DNA from: Salegentibacter echinorum
Lineage (GTDB): Bacteria > Bacteroidota > Bacteroidia > Flavobacteriales > Flavobacteriaceae
NCBI RefSeq assembly: GCF_900129445.1
Contig: NZ_FQVT01000001.1
Location: 1 to 64,000, forward strand
Length of the DNA: 64,000 nt
Reading direction: 5' to 3'
In this document: one piece after another, positions 8,441-16,898 of the stretch
Layout: each line of letters opens with the position of its first letter
How positions within the stretch are numbered: position 1 is the stretch's first letter
Position numbers and translations under genes: made by a program
Notes under the pieces: model-generated
Told to the model about the DNA's origin: nothing
The model's database searches: none
Seen by the model: only the letters and a program-made list of their open reading frames with translations

Positions 8441-9000
8441 TTACGCAAATATCGGCCTCGCCTATTCATAAACCCGCTCAAAATTAACCTCTAAATAAGC
8501 TTGAGTAAATTGTTTTGATTCCTCAGGAAGCTCTCTCTGAATATTCTGCAATTTAAACTGTACTTATTTATCCTTCCCATCTACATACGTAATAAACTCG
8601 CCTTGCTTTAACCTGAAAAAAACATCTGCTCTTATTTTTGGAATTTTCTTTTCCCCGGTAGTGACTCGCGTATCAAAATTGAGATTATTGCATCGGTTTA
8701 TACTGGTTGTTTCCTTTTTTCACAATTTCAAAAAAGCGTTCGTAGTATTTCGCGGTATCGAGATCGTTGACTTTCCAAAAAACTGGTAAGATAGATTGCT
8801 CAGAATAGCCAAACAGGTTTTATCGCCATACATCATCTCATTTTTAATTTTGTCCTGTATCACGTAAATTGTGGATAGGAAAATAATAACCTCTTAAAGG
8901 TTGCCGGAATGCGGTGCATATTTAGAAGTCTAATTGTGGGTGCTTCTTTCATCATTTAAAAGGATGGTTTTGTCCGCGCACACTTATTTGTTTGGTAATG
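8441..9000 (-). pseudogene. Decayed 3' end of coupling-protein gene, copy 1
   Basis: This ~560-base stretch aligns with the end of the intact TraG/VirD4-like gene (positions ~13665-14225): the same order of segments for the family ending (cctattcataaacccgctc), the 'gtttggtaatgg' box and the 'catcatc' region can be followed by eye. Many substitutions and small indels break the frame. It ends at the same stop-codon position as the intact gene. The rest of 8235-8440 shows no gene. Confidence 0.8.
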
Positions 9001-9097
9001 GGTAAGTCCCACCAAAAATTAATTCTAAAATTCTTTCTATTCGTTGGCTCTAAGTGGTTTTGCAATTCATTTCTTTTGTGTTCGGAAATAAAAACAT

Positions 9098-9340
9098 TTA
9101 AAATTTCTCATACTTGGTGGGTGACTTGCAGGGTACTTGCAGGGTACTTGGGGGGTACTTGCGGGGTTCTTGTTCAGTAACTTGCAGGTTACTTTCGTGA
9201 TACTTGCTCGTTGTCTTGCTCGGTAACTTGCTCGGTTTGCTGAATTTCTGATGCGGGGGCAGCACCATTCTTAAAAAGTTTTCAGGGAAACAAAAGCAAT
9301 CTTCATTATAGTGCTCCAATAACCTGGGGATTCCTGAATT
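9098..9340 (-). pseudogene. C-terminal remnant of an AlbA/HATPase_c_4 (RecG-like) regulator
   Basis: The minus strand reads NSGIPRLLEHYNEDCF and FPENFLRMVLPP, the region that ends the HATPase_c_4 domain in 'ATP-dependent DNA helicase RecG-related' AlbA proteins (GTGIPRIL..., FRVTLP). A low-complexity S/K/P/Q-rich tail follows, which is where the 11-base repeat lies. Nothing resembling the AlbA N-terminal domain is present upstream, so only the last fifth of the gene survives. The remaining bases to 9462 hold nothing I can identify. Confidence 0.45.
9110..9235. repeat. Imperfect 11-base tandem repeat, about 11 units
   Basis: Units of the form TACTTGCAGGG (also ACTTGGGGGG, ACTTGCGGGG, ACTTGCTCGG) run head to tail. 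The first four units are nearly identical and later ones diverge, with 12-base variants. Because the period is not a multiple of three, each unit shifts the frame, so the repeat either arose after the host gene died or encodes a cycling low-complexity tail. There are no unique spacers, so it is not a CRISPR array. Confidence 0.75.
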
Positions 9341-9462
9341 TTGACGATGGTGTCGGCATTATATTTTTAAGTGCTCTGTAGGTACTTACGCCAAGATTGT
9401 TAGTTAACGAGTTTTAAAATAAGGCCTATGCGGTTATTAATAATCCAAATCTAAGCCTTGCT

Positions 9463-10725
9463 TTAAAATTTAAAAACATCCTGCATCAATGCTATTTCAT
9501 TTCCTGGAATTCCGAGTTCCAAAGCTAGCTGCTCCCATTTTGCTACCTGATTTTGAACTGAATTTATAATTCTTTTTGTTTCGGTTTCTTTGAGACGAAA
9601 ATAGGGTGCAACTTCTTTCGCTAAGTCTATTTCCAAAGCGTTATCATCTTCAGAAATATTAAGCTTTAAACCAGCGCTATTAGGCGTAGGATTGATGTCG
9701 TAAGCTGGCGAAAGTACCCAGCCGGAATTCGTTAATAAGAATCCGTGATTTCGGAGGTGATCGTCTGTATTGGAAACACAGATATTAAACACAATACGGG
9801 TCCATAGTTTTTTAAGGTCGTTATCTATATCGGCACCTTGTTGCATTAGAAATTCTACAAGTTCCAAATAGCTGGCGCCATCTTGATAATCGGTTCCATC
9901 GGTATAGCCTAACAAGGTCATTGCCGAAGCAAAATGAATACGCGTTCCATCATTTTTTCTATCAAATCGCTGCGTTAAAAACGTATGTTGATGATGGGAG
10001 AACTTTTCCACTCTAGACGGTGCCATACCAATCCCAGACAGGACTGCAAGTCGATAAACCAGCATTTCCCAGGCACCCATATCGCGTGAATCATTTTGAC
10101 TCGGAAATTTGGCAATCCATAAATGACCATCAGTATCCCGGATATTTGCTTTTGGGCGGGCTCCTCCCAAAGATGATCCCGGTGCCATTAACATATTGAG
10201 CCATTTTACATATTCTGGGTTTTCAGAAGCATCATCTTTCTCTAACTGCAAGCTTGCATACTCAAGATCTCTTAGTGCCGCAAAAGGTGGTGCGGCCATT
10301 TCTTTGTTATCATCCAAAAAATAACCATTTTGTTCGGTTTTAAAGCGGAGACCGCCCATCCGGTTACCATCAAACACCCCAAGTAGGTAATCGGACTCCA
10401 TTAATGTTTTTGCACGGCGATCTTCTCGACGCGCTTTTGCAGCCTCTTTTCGAAGCATAAGGACGCGTCCCCATCGGTCTGGTGATGAATCGAGGAATAT
10501 TCCAAAATTAGATTTTTCATCATTAAGGAACTGCATTCCTTCAAATAATTGCAAATCTGGGTCTATGATTTGGGCAAAATCCGATTGCAACCACTTCTTA
10601 TCATATTCGAAAGAGAATATTTCTTTACCTCTTGAAGGCGTAGCATACAAAATACCCATCAAAAAGGGTTCTTCTATGCCTTCCCAATCTGCATAAACCA
10701 ATATTTCTTTTCGCGCTTTTATCAT
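9463..10725 (-). CDS. hipA: HipA-family serine/threonine kinase toxin
   Basis: 420 residues, the usual length for a full HipA with N-terminal subdomain. The P-loop-like segment is SSLGGARPKANI (about 190), followed by LWIAKFPSQ. The catalytic loop is NTDDHLRNHGF (about 320), and the Mg-binding AYDINPTP lies ~20 residues later. HipA toxins phosphorylate aminoacyl-tRNA synthetases and induce dormancy. The start overlaps the last base of the hipB stop (TAATG-type coupling at 10725). All catalytic residues are present. It sits as cargo between decayed coupling-gene copies 1 and 2. Confidence 0.92.
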   Translation of the reverse strand: MIKARKEILVYADWEGIEEPFLMGILYATPSRGKEIFSFEYDKKWLQSDFAQIIDPDLQLFEGMQFLNDEKSNFGIFLDSSPDRWGRVLMLRKEAAKARREDRRAKTLMESDYLLGVFDGNRMGGLRFKTEQNGYFLDDNKEMAAPPFAALRDLEYASLQLEKDDASENPEYVKWLNMLMAPGSSLGGARPKANIRDTDGHLWIAKFPSQNDSRDMGAWEMLVYRLAVLSGIGMAPSRVEKFSHHQHTFLTQRFDRKNDGTRIHFASAMTLLGYTDGTDYQDGASYLELVEFLMQQGADIDNDLKKLWTRIVFNICVSNTDDHLRNHGFLLTNSGWVLSPAYDINPTPNSAGLKLNISEDDNALEIDLAKEVAPYFRLKETETKRIINSVQNQVAKWEQLALELGIPGNEIALMQDVFKF

Positions 10726-11045
10726 TATTCCTTACTATTTTTAGGGCCGCGTTCCTTGACGGTGAGATTGGCATCCTGTATTTTCCTACCTAATACATCA
10801 TCCTCTGCCAAAAGAAGTAAATCTTTTTCCAAACCTAATACTAACAGGACTTGAAGAACAATCCCTAAAGAAACTGCCGAACTTCCATTTTCTATTGAAG
10901 ACAATGTTGGTCTGGATATACCAGCACGCTCAGAAACTTGCGCCATGGTAAGTTTTCGGCGTAAGCGCGCCAACTTAATATTTTCTCCCACAGTTTCTAA
11001 AATCCTTCTATTTTTAGGAAGTAAAACAATCTTATTTCGAGACAT
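10725..11045 (-). CDS. hipB: HipB-like HTH antitoxin
   Basis: A 106-residue protein with a central Xre-type helix-turn-helix: IKLARLRRKLTMAQVSERAGISRPTLSSIENG. It has a ~20-residue basic N-terminal extension (PKNRRILETVG) and a ~25-residue C-terminal tail that in HipB proteins contacts HipA. It precedes and is coupled to hipA. An inverted repeat lies directly upstream (11057-11080) and is the likely binding site for autorepression. Confidence 0.9.
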   Translation of the reverse strand: MSRNKIVLLPKNRRILETVGENIKLARLRRKLTMAQVSERAGISRPTLSSIENGSSAVSLGIVLQVLLVLGLEKDLLLLAEDDVLGRKIQDANLTVKERGPKNSKE

Positions 11046-11056
11046 AACGTTAAGTA

Positions 11057-11097
11057 TATTTTACAAATATATGTAAAATAATAAAGAGTATTTTACA
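11057..11097. promoter_or_regulatory. hipBA operator: palindrome plus third half-site
   Basis: TATTTTACA (11057-11065) and its exact reverse complement TGTAAAATA (11072-11080) are 6 bases apart, 12 bases upstream of the hipB start. A third TATTTTACA follows at 11089-11097. Perfect 9-base arms at a HipB promoter fit autoregulation; binding is inferred. Confidence 0.7.
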
Positions 11098-11305
11098 TTA
11101 CTTAATAATAGGTATATTCAGCGCATTAAAAGCTCAAGCCCTTAACTCTTTCTTTCGGCTTTTCTTGGTTTACTTACATACATTATTTACTCTGGTAGAT
11201 TTTAGCGTTTTATTTATAAGGCTGTTAAACAAGATCATCAATTTCACATCAAATTGTATTATTTTGACGACACTGTCGTCACAATATTCACTTCAGAGTA
11301 TAGAC

Positions 11306-11336
11306 TCAATTCGGGACACAGTGCGTCCCGAATTGA
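11306..11336. repeat. Perfect 12-base inverted repeat in the cargo junction
   Basis: TCAATTCGGGAC (11306-11317) and GTCCCGAATTGA (11325-11336) flank a 7-base loop, followed by five A. Between hipB and copy 2 (11101-11368) I see no gene. Just before it, at 11262-11300, the minus strand reads NIVTTVSSK, similar to the AEYGG-IVPTVSSQL segment of the DUF1016 gene at 2312-2812, so a tiny DUF1016 relic may be here. Function of the hairpin is unknown; terminator or recombination site are both possible. Confidence 0.55.
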
Positions 11337-11368
11337 AAAAGCGTTGATTTAATAGAAAAAATCACTTT

Positions 11369-11505
11369 TCATTTATCAAATAACGACCGAACCTCCTCAT
11401 AAACCAATTCAAAAGTAGCCACTAAATCTGCTTGGGAATACTGTTCCAATTCTTCGGAAAGTTTCCTTATAATCTTTTGTATTGTAAACTGTACCCTCTT
11501 AGCTT
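11369..11505 (-). pseudogene. Decayed 3' end of coupling-protein gene, copy 2
   Basis: About 135 bases match the last ~45 codons of the intact gene at 13665. The conserved 'cctcctcataaacc' box and the 'tattgtaaactgtac' box are in the right order, and the end is at the homologous stop (SLFDK-stop versus SIFNQ-stop). Similarity is lost near 11505. It is the shortest and one of the more diverged copies. Confidence 0.75.
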
Positions 11506-11660
11506 TTCAATCCAAATTGTCTAATAATCATTGTAGTGGTTGCATTCGAACTATTCTAGACTAATTTTCAAAAAATTCTTTGTTTCAGATATATTATATT
11601 GATTTCATCAATCGTTCACTTTTTTCGTAGTTTGCGCGCTCAATTCTCCAAAGAAAATAA

Positions 11661-12302
11661 ATGGAAGTTCATAGGATAAAAGCCTTACACGCTAATACTA
11701 TTCGTTATACATTTTTTTTTATCGGTCTTATATGTTTTGGACTGGGCGTAGCCTTTGCCGTTAAGGTTAAATATTTAGGCTTACATCCCTGGGATGTTCT
11801 GAACGTGGCGCTATTTGAACATTTTGGTTTAAGTATTGGAACCTGGAGTATTATCGTGGGTTTAGTTCTCATTGGTGTCTCGTTGCTTGTGAGTAAGAAA
11901 TATGTCAATATAGGAACATTTCTAAATGCTTTACTCATCGGTCCTATTATGGACTTTTTTCTTTGGTTAGATATATTGCCGGACGCTAGTCATAATTGGA
12001 CGGACTACCTTTTGCTGCTTTTTGGCATTTTGCTCATTGGGTTAGGGGGAGGTTTATACGTATCGGGTAATGTAGGTGCTGGACCGCGTGACGGATTTAT
12101 GCTTTCCATTTCGGAAAGATTTAGGTTATCTGTAGTAAAAGCAAGAATCGTTGTCGAACTCACCGTGCTGGCTCTCGGATTTCTTCTTGGCGGTCCGATT
12201 TTTTGGGTTACTTTCATCTACACTTTAATACTGAGTCCAATTTTTCAATTTTCATTAAAGTTTTTTACATATTTGCGAACACAATTAGAAGGGAGGTATT
12301 GA
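11661..12302 (+). CDS. YczE/YitT-like integral membrane protein
   Basis: 213 residues with five to six transmembrane segments (about 15-35, 54-76, 85-103, 115-136, 163-186, 190-208). VSGNVGAGPRDGFMLSIS is the signature segment of the YczE (DUF6198) membrane family, whose role is unknown; some members lie beside regulators or exporters. It is the only plus-strand gene in this mobile region and is isolated, with its own upstream gap. It is bounded by coupling-gene copies 2 and 3, so it appears to be cargo. Confidence 0.8.
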   Translation: MEVHRIKALHANTIRYTFFFIGLICFGLGVAFAVKVKYLGLHPWDVLNVALFEHFGLSIGTWSIIVGLVLIGVSLLVSKKYVNIGTFLNALLIGPIMDFFLWLDILPDASHNWTDYLLLLFGILLIGLGGGLYVSGNVGAGPRDGFMLSISERFRLSVVKARIVVELTVLALGFLLGGPIFWVTFIYTLILSPIFQFSLKFFTYLRTQLEGRY

Positions 12303-12369
12303 TCCTTAGTATCGCATATGATGTTCATTAATTATTTTAAAATCAAATTTTAGTTTCCCGGGTCAGTCC

Positions 12370-12680
12370 CTATTTATTAAATATCGACCTCACCTCCTCA
12401 TAAACCCGTTCAAAATTAGCCGCTAAATCTTCTTGAGAAAACTGCTTTGTTTTTCCGGTAATGCTCTCTGAATATTTGCCAATTTAGACTGCACTTTTTT
12501 ATCCTTCTCGTCGGCATAAGTGATAAACTCGCCTTGCTCCAAACGAAAGAACTCATCTGCCCGTATTTTAGGTATTTCTTTTCCCCTTTTTAATTCGGGT
12601 ATCAAAATCAAGGTTATGGCTACGGTTTACGCTTTTGTTCGGATTTTTTATAATTTCAAAAATCGTTCGTAATATTTGTT
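12370..12680 (-). pseudogene. Decayed 3' end of coupling-protein gene, copy 3
   Basis: This ~310-base copy is the best preserved of the remnants. It follows the intact gene from the stop (SIFNK-stop) through 'cctcctcataaacccgttc', 'gctctctgaatatttgccaatt' and 'gaaagaactcatctgcccg' to the 'aaaatcgttcgtaatatttg' box (equivalent to ~13975), with a short damaged stretch near 12590. High similarity to the intact gene suggests a more recent event than copies 1 and 2. The rest of the 12303-12751 gap contains nothing else I can name. Confidence 0.85.
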
Positions 12681-12751
12681 TTGTTTCATCTCAGGAATGT
12701 GAAAAATAATTAAAGTAAGGTTGTCTATGGTTTGGTGATTACTGTATTTCA

Positions 12752-13492
12752 TTATAGTTCGACCAAGGATTGGCCTAATAACAATGCCCCAATACAGATT
12801 AATCCTATATAAACGTAATTTAGAAATATGCCATCTTTTAACCTGTGATTTAAAAACCTTCCAAGAAAAATAGTGGGGATCGCAACCGGTAAGGATATGA
12901 GAAAATAATAGGTTACTGTTGGGGTCCAGAGACCTTTGTACCAATAACCAAACATACCAATCATACTGGCCGGTAAAAAATAGGCTTGTAAGGTCGCCCT
13001 AAAATGTTTGGCCGTCCAATTGCGCATATTGCCATAGATCACAAGTGGAGGGCCATTAAGGCCATAAGCACCACCAAAAATACCTGATAAAAAGCCGCAA
13101 ATGAAAAGCCAAGCTTTATTATCAGTTTTTAATTTAAAATCGTTTTTTGAAAGTAAGGAATAGATAGCATATAAAACAATCAGTATTCCCAATCCTGATT
13201 TTATAAGGTTTTCATTTCCATAAACAAGTAACAATAATCCTACAGGAATACCAATGGCTGCAAAAAGCAATAACCATTTTGCACTATTAAAATGTATTTG
13301 TTTCTTGTCTTGTACAACCACAATTGCAGCAATAGTAATCGATAAAAGCACGGAAAGAGGAACAGCAATTTCTATTGGGATAAAAAGTATAAGAAGGGGA
13401 ACGGCTACCATGGATTCCCCAAAACCAAAAGTTGAACGAACCAAGGTAGCAAGGAAAATGATAATTAAGATGTAAAAAGTCACTAAATCCAT
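12752..13492 (-). CDS. TauE/SafE (TSUP) family anion permease
   Basis: 246 residues with seven to eight membrane segments and the family signatures FGFGESMVAVPLLIL near the N-terminus and LSGIFGGAYGLNGPPLVIY in the middle. TSUP proteins export or import sulfite, sulfonates or organosulfur anions across the inner membrane; the substrate here cannot be read. It has a stand-alone promoter region (13493-13664) and lies between copy 3 and the intact coupling gene. Confidence 0.85.
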   Translation of the reverse strand: MDLVTFYILIIIFLATLVRSTFGFGESMVAVPLLILFIPIEIAVPLSVLLSITIAAIVVVQDKKQIHFNSAKWLLLFAAIGIPVGLLLLVYGNENLIKSGLGILIVLYAIYSLLSKNDFKLKTDNKAWLFICGFLSGIFGGAYGLNGPPLVIYGNMRNWTAKHFRATLQAYFLPASMIGMFGYWYKGLWTPTVTYYFLISLPVAIPTIFLGRFLNHRLKDGIFLNYVYIGLICIGALLLGQSLVEL

Positions 13493-13664
13493 TTATTTCA
13501 AGGTGGAATGTTGATTTCGGGAAGTCAACCTATCTAGGATATTTTTTACTTTTCCTAGCTACATAATTTGTTACAAAAGTACTAATATCACTTTAGATTG
13601 TAAGGTTGAAAAAGGTTCAAGATACCATCAAATTCAGTAATAAAATTGTTGAAGATGGCCATAT

Positions 13665-15248
13665 TCATTGATTAAAGATGGATCTCACCTCCTCATAGAC
13701 CCGTTCAAAATTAGCCGTTAAATCTTCTTGAGTAAACTGTTTTGGTTCTTCCGGTAATGCTCTCTGAATATTTGCCAATTTAAACTGCACTTTTTTGTCC
13801 TTCCCATCGGCATAAGTAATGAACTCCCCTTGCTGCAAACGAAAGAACTCATCGGCCCTAATTTTCGGGATTTCCTTTTCTCCTGTGGTGACCCGTGTAT
13901 CAAAGTTAAGATTGTGTCCCCGATTTACACTGGTGGTCTGTTTCTTTACAATCTCAAAGAATCGTTCGTAGTATTTGGCGGTATCGGGATCGTTAACCTT
14001 TCCAAAAAACTGATAGGACAGATTGCTTAATATCGCCTTACTGGCTTTATCACCGTACATCATATCGTTTTGGATTTTGTCCTGCATCACGTAGATGGTG
14101 GCAATATCATAACTCCGCAGGGTTGCCGGAATACGGTGCATATTAAGCAAACGGATGGTCGGGGCCTCTTCCATCATTAAAAAGGATGGTTTTTGTCCGC
14201 GTACACTCATTTGTTTGGTAATGGTGTGGATAATAGTCGCAATAACCGGGGAGTAAGAGCTTTCAAACTTAGGATTATTCACTATTGAAATTACAGCCGG
14301 ATTTTCTTCACTGTTGATATCAAGTGGCACTTCATCTTTGGAAAGTACCATAAAAATCCGTTGGGTGCTGATACGCTTTAAGGCATTGGCCAGTGTACTT
14401 TTCACCCCGGCAGTTTGCCGTTCGGAATCTTTCCCACTGATAAACGCATCGGCCATGGCCCTGGAGGTGGTATTGGTTTCTAAAAATTGCACCAGGCTAT
14501 CGGTATCCAAATATTGGTAGATAGCAATCAAATGGGGGAGGGTGCAAAACTCAGGATAGGAGGTTTTAAGTTTCCAGATGAGCCCGCCGATCAATCCCTC
14601 CGCAGCATCATTAAAAAACCTGGTGGTCCCGGACGCATAGGAATCCCTTTGCTCCAACAGGTTTTCGATAAGCACTCGCGAGACCTCATTCACACTCTCT
14701 TCGTTTTCCAAATAGCGCGGGGCTATGGGGTTCACCCTGTGAATAATATGATCAAAAGAAATAATTTTAAACGGAACATCATGATCCTTAAACAAGGGGT
14801 AAGCCATCTCAGTAAGCTCAAAATCCTTGTAATCGTGGATGATGCCGCAAAAGCTTTCCTTTTGAAAATGCTTTAAAAACCCATACACCACACTTTCGGT
14901 CTTCCCACTTCCTGCAGAACCAATAATGGAAGCACCGCGTTTGATGTTATCGAGTTTAAAATTACCCTGCTTAGTGGCAAAGCTCACCCGGTATTTTAGG
15001 TCGCTGTTTTTTGGATTATCTGAGGTATGCAGAAAAACGTACATCCCGGTGTTGATGAGCAAAAGTGGACAGCCAAAATATAGAAGCAATACGAAGATGG
15101 TATTGGCAGTGTAGAGACTAAATATAAGTATACCGATCAATAGGAGGTTAATCATAAACGCATAGCGCGTCAATCGGAATATCCCATAAAATAACAGGCT
15201 GCTTAGAGCAAGGATCATGAGGATTGTAAAAAGACTGTCTGTTTCCAT
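13665..15248 (-). CDS. bfmC: Type IV coupling protein (TraG/VirD4, BfmC-type)
   Basis: 527 residues. Three N-terminal hydrophobic segments (to about residue 75) anchor it in the inner membrane. The P-loop is IGSAGSGKTES (about 110), and SIVNNP and SFLMMEEAP (Walker B-like) follow. The C-terminal ~120 residues are the part repeated as decayed copies upstream. Such ATPases pass the relaxase-DNA complex to a conjugation channel supplied by another element. It starts 12 bases after the relaxase gene in one operon (mobilization genes A, B, C). Shorter than full VirD4 because it lacks an all-alpha domain. Confidence 0.85.
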   Translation of the reverse strand: METDSLFTILMILALSSLLFYGIFRLTRYAFMINLLLIGILIFSLYTANTIFVLLLYFGCPLLLINTGMYVFLHTSDNPKNSDLKYRVSFATKQGNFKLDNIKRGASIIGSAGSGKTESVVYGFLKHFQKESFCGIIHDYKDFELTEMAYPLFKDHDVPFKIISFDHIIHRVNPIAPRYLENEESVNEVSRVLIENLLEQRDSYASGTTRFFNDAAEGLIGGLIWKLKTSYPEFCTLPHLIAIYQYLDTDSLVQFLETNTTSRAMADAFISGKDSERQTAGVKSTLANALKRISTQRIFMVLSKDEVPLDINSEENPAVISIVNNPKFESSYSPVIATIIHTITKQMSVRGQKPSFLMMEEAPTIRLLNMHRIPATLRSYDIATIYVMQDKIQNDMMYGDKASKAILSNLSYQFFGKVNDPDTAKYYERFFEIVKKQTTSVNRGHNLNFDTRVTTGEKEIPKIRADEFFRLQQGEFITYADGKDKKVQFKLANIQRALPEEPKQFTQEDLTANFERVYEEVRSIFNQ

Positions 15249-15259
15249 AGTAGCTAAAT

Positions 15260-16312
15260 TTAGATTCCGATTGAACTTGATTTTACAGCGATATCAACTC
15301 CCTTACGTAGTTTATGAAATAGTTTCAGAGCGAGTTGCGTCTGACTGACAGGGATGCTGGGCACCATTGGGATACCTGTTTCCTTTAATATTTTAAAAGC
15401 AATGGCTTTTTCACTGGCAGGTAACCCGGTTAAAGAAGCAAAGTAGTTTTTTGGGTTCTTGATAAACTGCTTCCTTGCTTTATAGGTTTCTACGAAGTTT
15501 CGCTGATACCCGAATGTTTGGTCAAATGTTTTTTCAGCGTTTTTAAAAAATTGATCTCGGTCAAAACCGCGTTTTACTGTTTTACCATTTAATTCGACCT
15601 GAGAAGCTCGGTATTTGCTTCCGGGCGATAAACTGAACCTATTGGATGCATCTTTACGACTTACAATGATATGGATGTGACTTTGGTTGCCTTCCTTTTG
15701 CATTCCCTGCACGATCCGCTGACCATTTTGTTGGTGTGGCGCTTGACGTTCCAGCTGATCAATTTGCCGTTGCATAATTTTGGTGCTTCCTGCTATTTCA
15801 CCGCGTTCCACTTTTCGTATATTGGTCTTTAGCTGAAGGATTTTTGTGGCATAAGGCTGATTCTCTTTTACCTGTTTATCGGTACCCTTAAATGCTCGCC
15901 GGTGTTCAATTTTTGCATAGTATTTAATATTATCGATGCTTACCGGTCGCCCATTGATTTCGCGGTTAAAGGATTTCACGTAATCCTTCATTAATTCTCG
16001 CGTGTACTTTTTAAGATCTTCACTGCTATCTTGCAATCGTCTTAATTCGTACTTAGAAGGACTGACGGTAATGGAGTAGAAGCGAGGTTCGGTTTTTTCC
16101 AATTTTGCAGTATTTTTATCAATAGCTTTGACCACTTTTGAAGCTGAAATTTCATCTTCATATTGATTGAAAAAGTGTTCTATATTTTCTGCAGCTCCAG
16201 ATGGCAATTCTCCTTCTAAAGCTTGGTTTTCTTTTTCCAGATAATCCACAAAATCTGCTGAACTTTTGGAATAACTAGCGCCCAATTTTTGTGGTGTGAT
16301 CGTGATATACAT
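15260..16312 (-). CDS. bfmB: MobB-type relaxase (BfmB/DUF5712)
   Basis: 350 residues opening MYITITPQKLG, typical of Bacteroidota MobB relaxases. The metal-binding HIHIIVSRKD (H-x-H) lies near residue 215, with FYSITVSPSKYE upstream. A long basic helical linker (residues ~155-205) separates strands of the relaxase fold. It would nick at oriT and stay linked to DNA during transfer. The gene starts 12 bases after bfmA. Full length is retained, so the element could still be mobilized. Confidence 0.82.
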   Translation of the reverse strand: MYITITPQKLGASYSKSSADFVDYLEKENQALEGELPSGAAENIEHFFNQYEDEISASKVVKAIDKNTAKLEKTEPRFYSITVSPSKYELRRLQDSSEDLKKYTRELMKDYVKSFNREINGRPVSIDNIKYYAKIEHRRAFKGTDKQVKENQPYATKILQLKTNIRKVERGEIAGSTKIMQRQIDQLERQAPHQQNGQRIVQGMQKEGNQSHIHIIVSRKDASNRFSLSPGSKYRASQVELNGKTVKRGFDRDQFFKNAEKTFDQTFGYQRNFVETYKARKQFIKNPKNYFASLTGLPASEKAIAFKILKETGIPMVPSIPVSQTQLALKLFHKLRKGVDIAVKSSSIGI

Positions 16313-16323
16313 AGCTAGAAATT

Positions 16324-16704
16324 TTAGAGTTTGTTCTTGGGATGTCGTTTTTCCTGGAAGCGTACTTCCTTCTTTTCTTCCGTGAATTTCTTTTCCAGGA
16401 TTAGCGGCTTCTTTTGAGGTGTATCGATTTGGAAAAGGGATTCGATCATGGCCACGGTAGGTTTGGTTTGGGTCTTTTCCATATCCTTCATTATGGCAAT
16501 CACCGCATTGATCCGTTTCTTTAAATTGGCTTCAATGGTTCGTCCGGTAGGTCCCAATCTTTCCCGTGGCGAGATTTCGTTGTAGAAGAAAAAATCGAGC
16601 ATGGTGGCCAGGGCTTCGGTGTGGGAATTGAAGTGTTTTTTGGAAAATTGCTGGAAACGTTTTGCCGTTTCTTTTTTAAACCTAATGCCGCTAAATGAGT
16701 TCAT
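16324..16704 (-). CDS. bfmA: BfmA/BtgA-type mobilization accessory protein
   Basis: 126 residues. The N-terminal half (SGIRFKKETAKRFQQFSK, HTEALATMLDFF) is a ribbon-helix-helix-like DNA-binding region, and the C-terminal half is a charged helical tail ending KRHPKNKL. In Bfm/Btg elements this protein binds the transfer origin and aids the relaxase. It is the first gene of the mob operon. Two copies of an 11-base direct repeat lie 10-62 bases upstream of the start and are good candidates for its binding site. Confidence 0.8.
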   Translation of the reverse strand: MNSFSGIRFKKETAKRFQQFSKKHFNSHTEALATMLDFFFYNEISPRERLGPTGRTIEANLKKRINAVIAIMKDMEKTQTKPTVAMIESLFQIDTPQKKPLILEKKFTEEKKEVRFQEKRHPKNKL

Positions 16705-16713
16705 AATTCGCTG

Positions 16714-16766
16714 ATTTGTCGCAAATTCTTCCCTAAAAATGAACGTTGGCAGCGCATTTGTCGCAA
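16714..16766. promoter_or_regulatory. Direct repeat pair upstream of bfmA
   Basis: ATTTGTCGCAA occurs at 16714-16724 and again at 16756-16766, exactly 42 bases apart (four helical turns). The spacing and position between the start codon and the hairpin cluster fit an accessory-protein operator or the arm of an oriT. Inferred from position only. Confidence 0.55.
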
Positions 16767-16826
16767 TTGGCTAAACGTCACGAAACTGCAATGATTTTAA
16801 GTCGCTGGTAATCAGCAACTTAAAAA

Positions 16827-16898
16827 CGAAAAGGAGTATGTAACGCGGCTCTGCCCGTTACCCTCTTGCTACTCCTTTTCGCCACGAGTACTCGTGGC
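16827..16898. other. Candidate oriT: nested inverted repeats
   Basis: CGAAAAGGAGTA (16827-16838) pairs perfectly with TACTCCTTTTCG (16870-16881). Inside the loop GTAACG (16840) pairs with CGTTAC (16856). Directly adjacent is a perfect 18-base palindrome, GCCACGAGTACTCGTGGC (16881-16898), and AATCGCGATT lies at 16921. This non-coding 440-base gap lies upstream of the relaxase genes, where the transfer origin is expected. The nick site is not identified. Confidence 0.6.

Noticed and set aside
9110-9235. Repeat array read as CRISPR
   Set aside because: Units are 11 bases, directly adjacent, with no spacers and no cas genes in the window.
14487-14876. 129-codon plus-strand frame inside the coupling gene
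   Set aside because: Antisense shadow of a well-supported gene; no independent motif or start signal.
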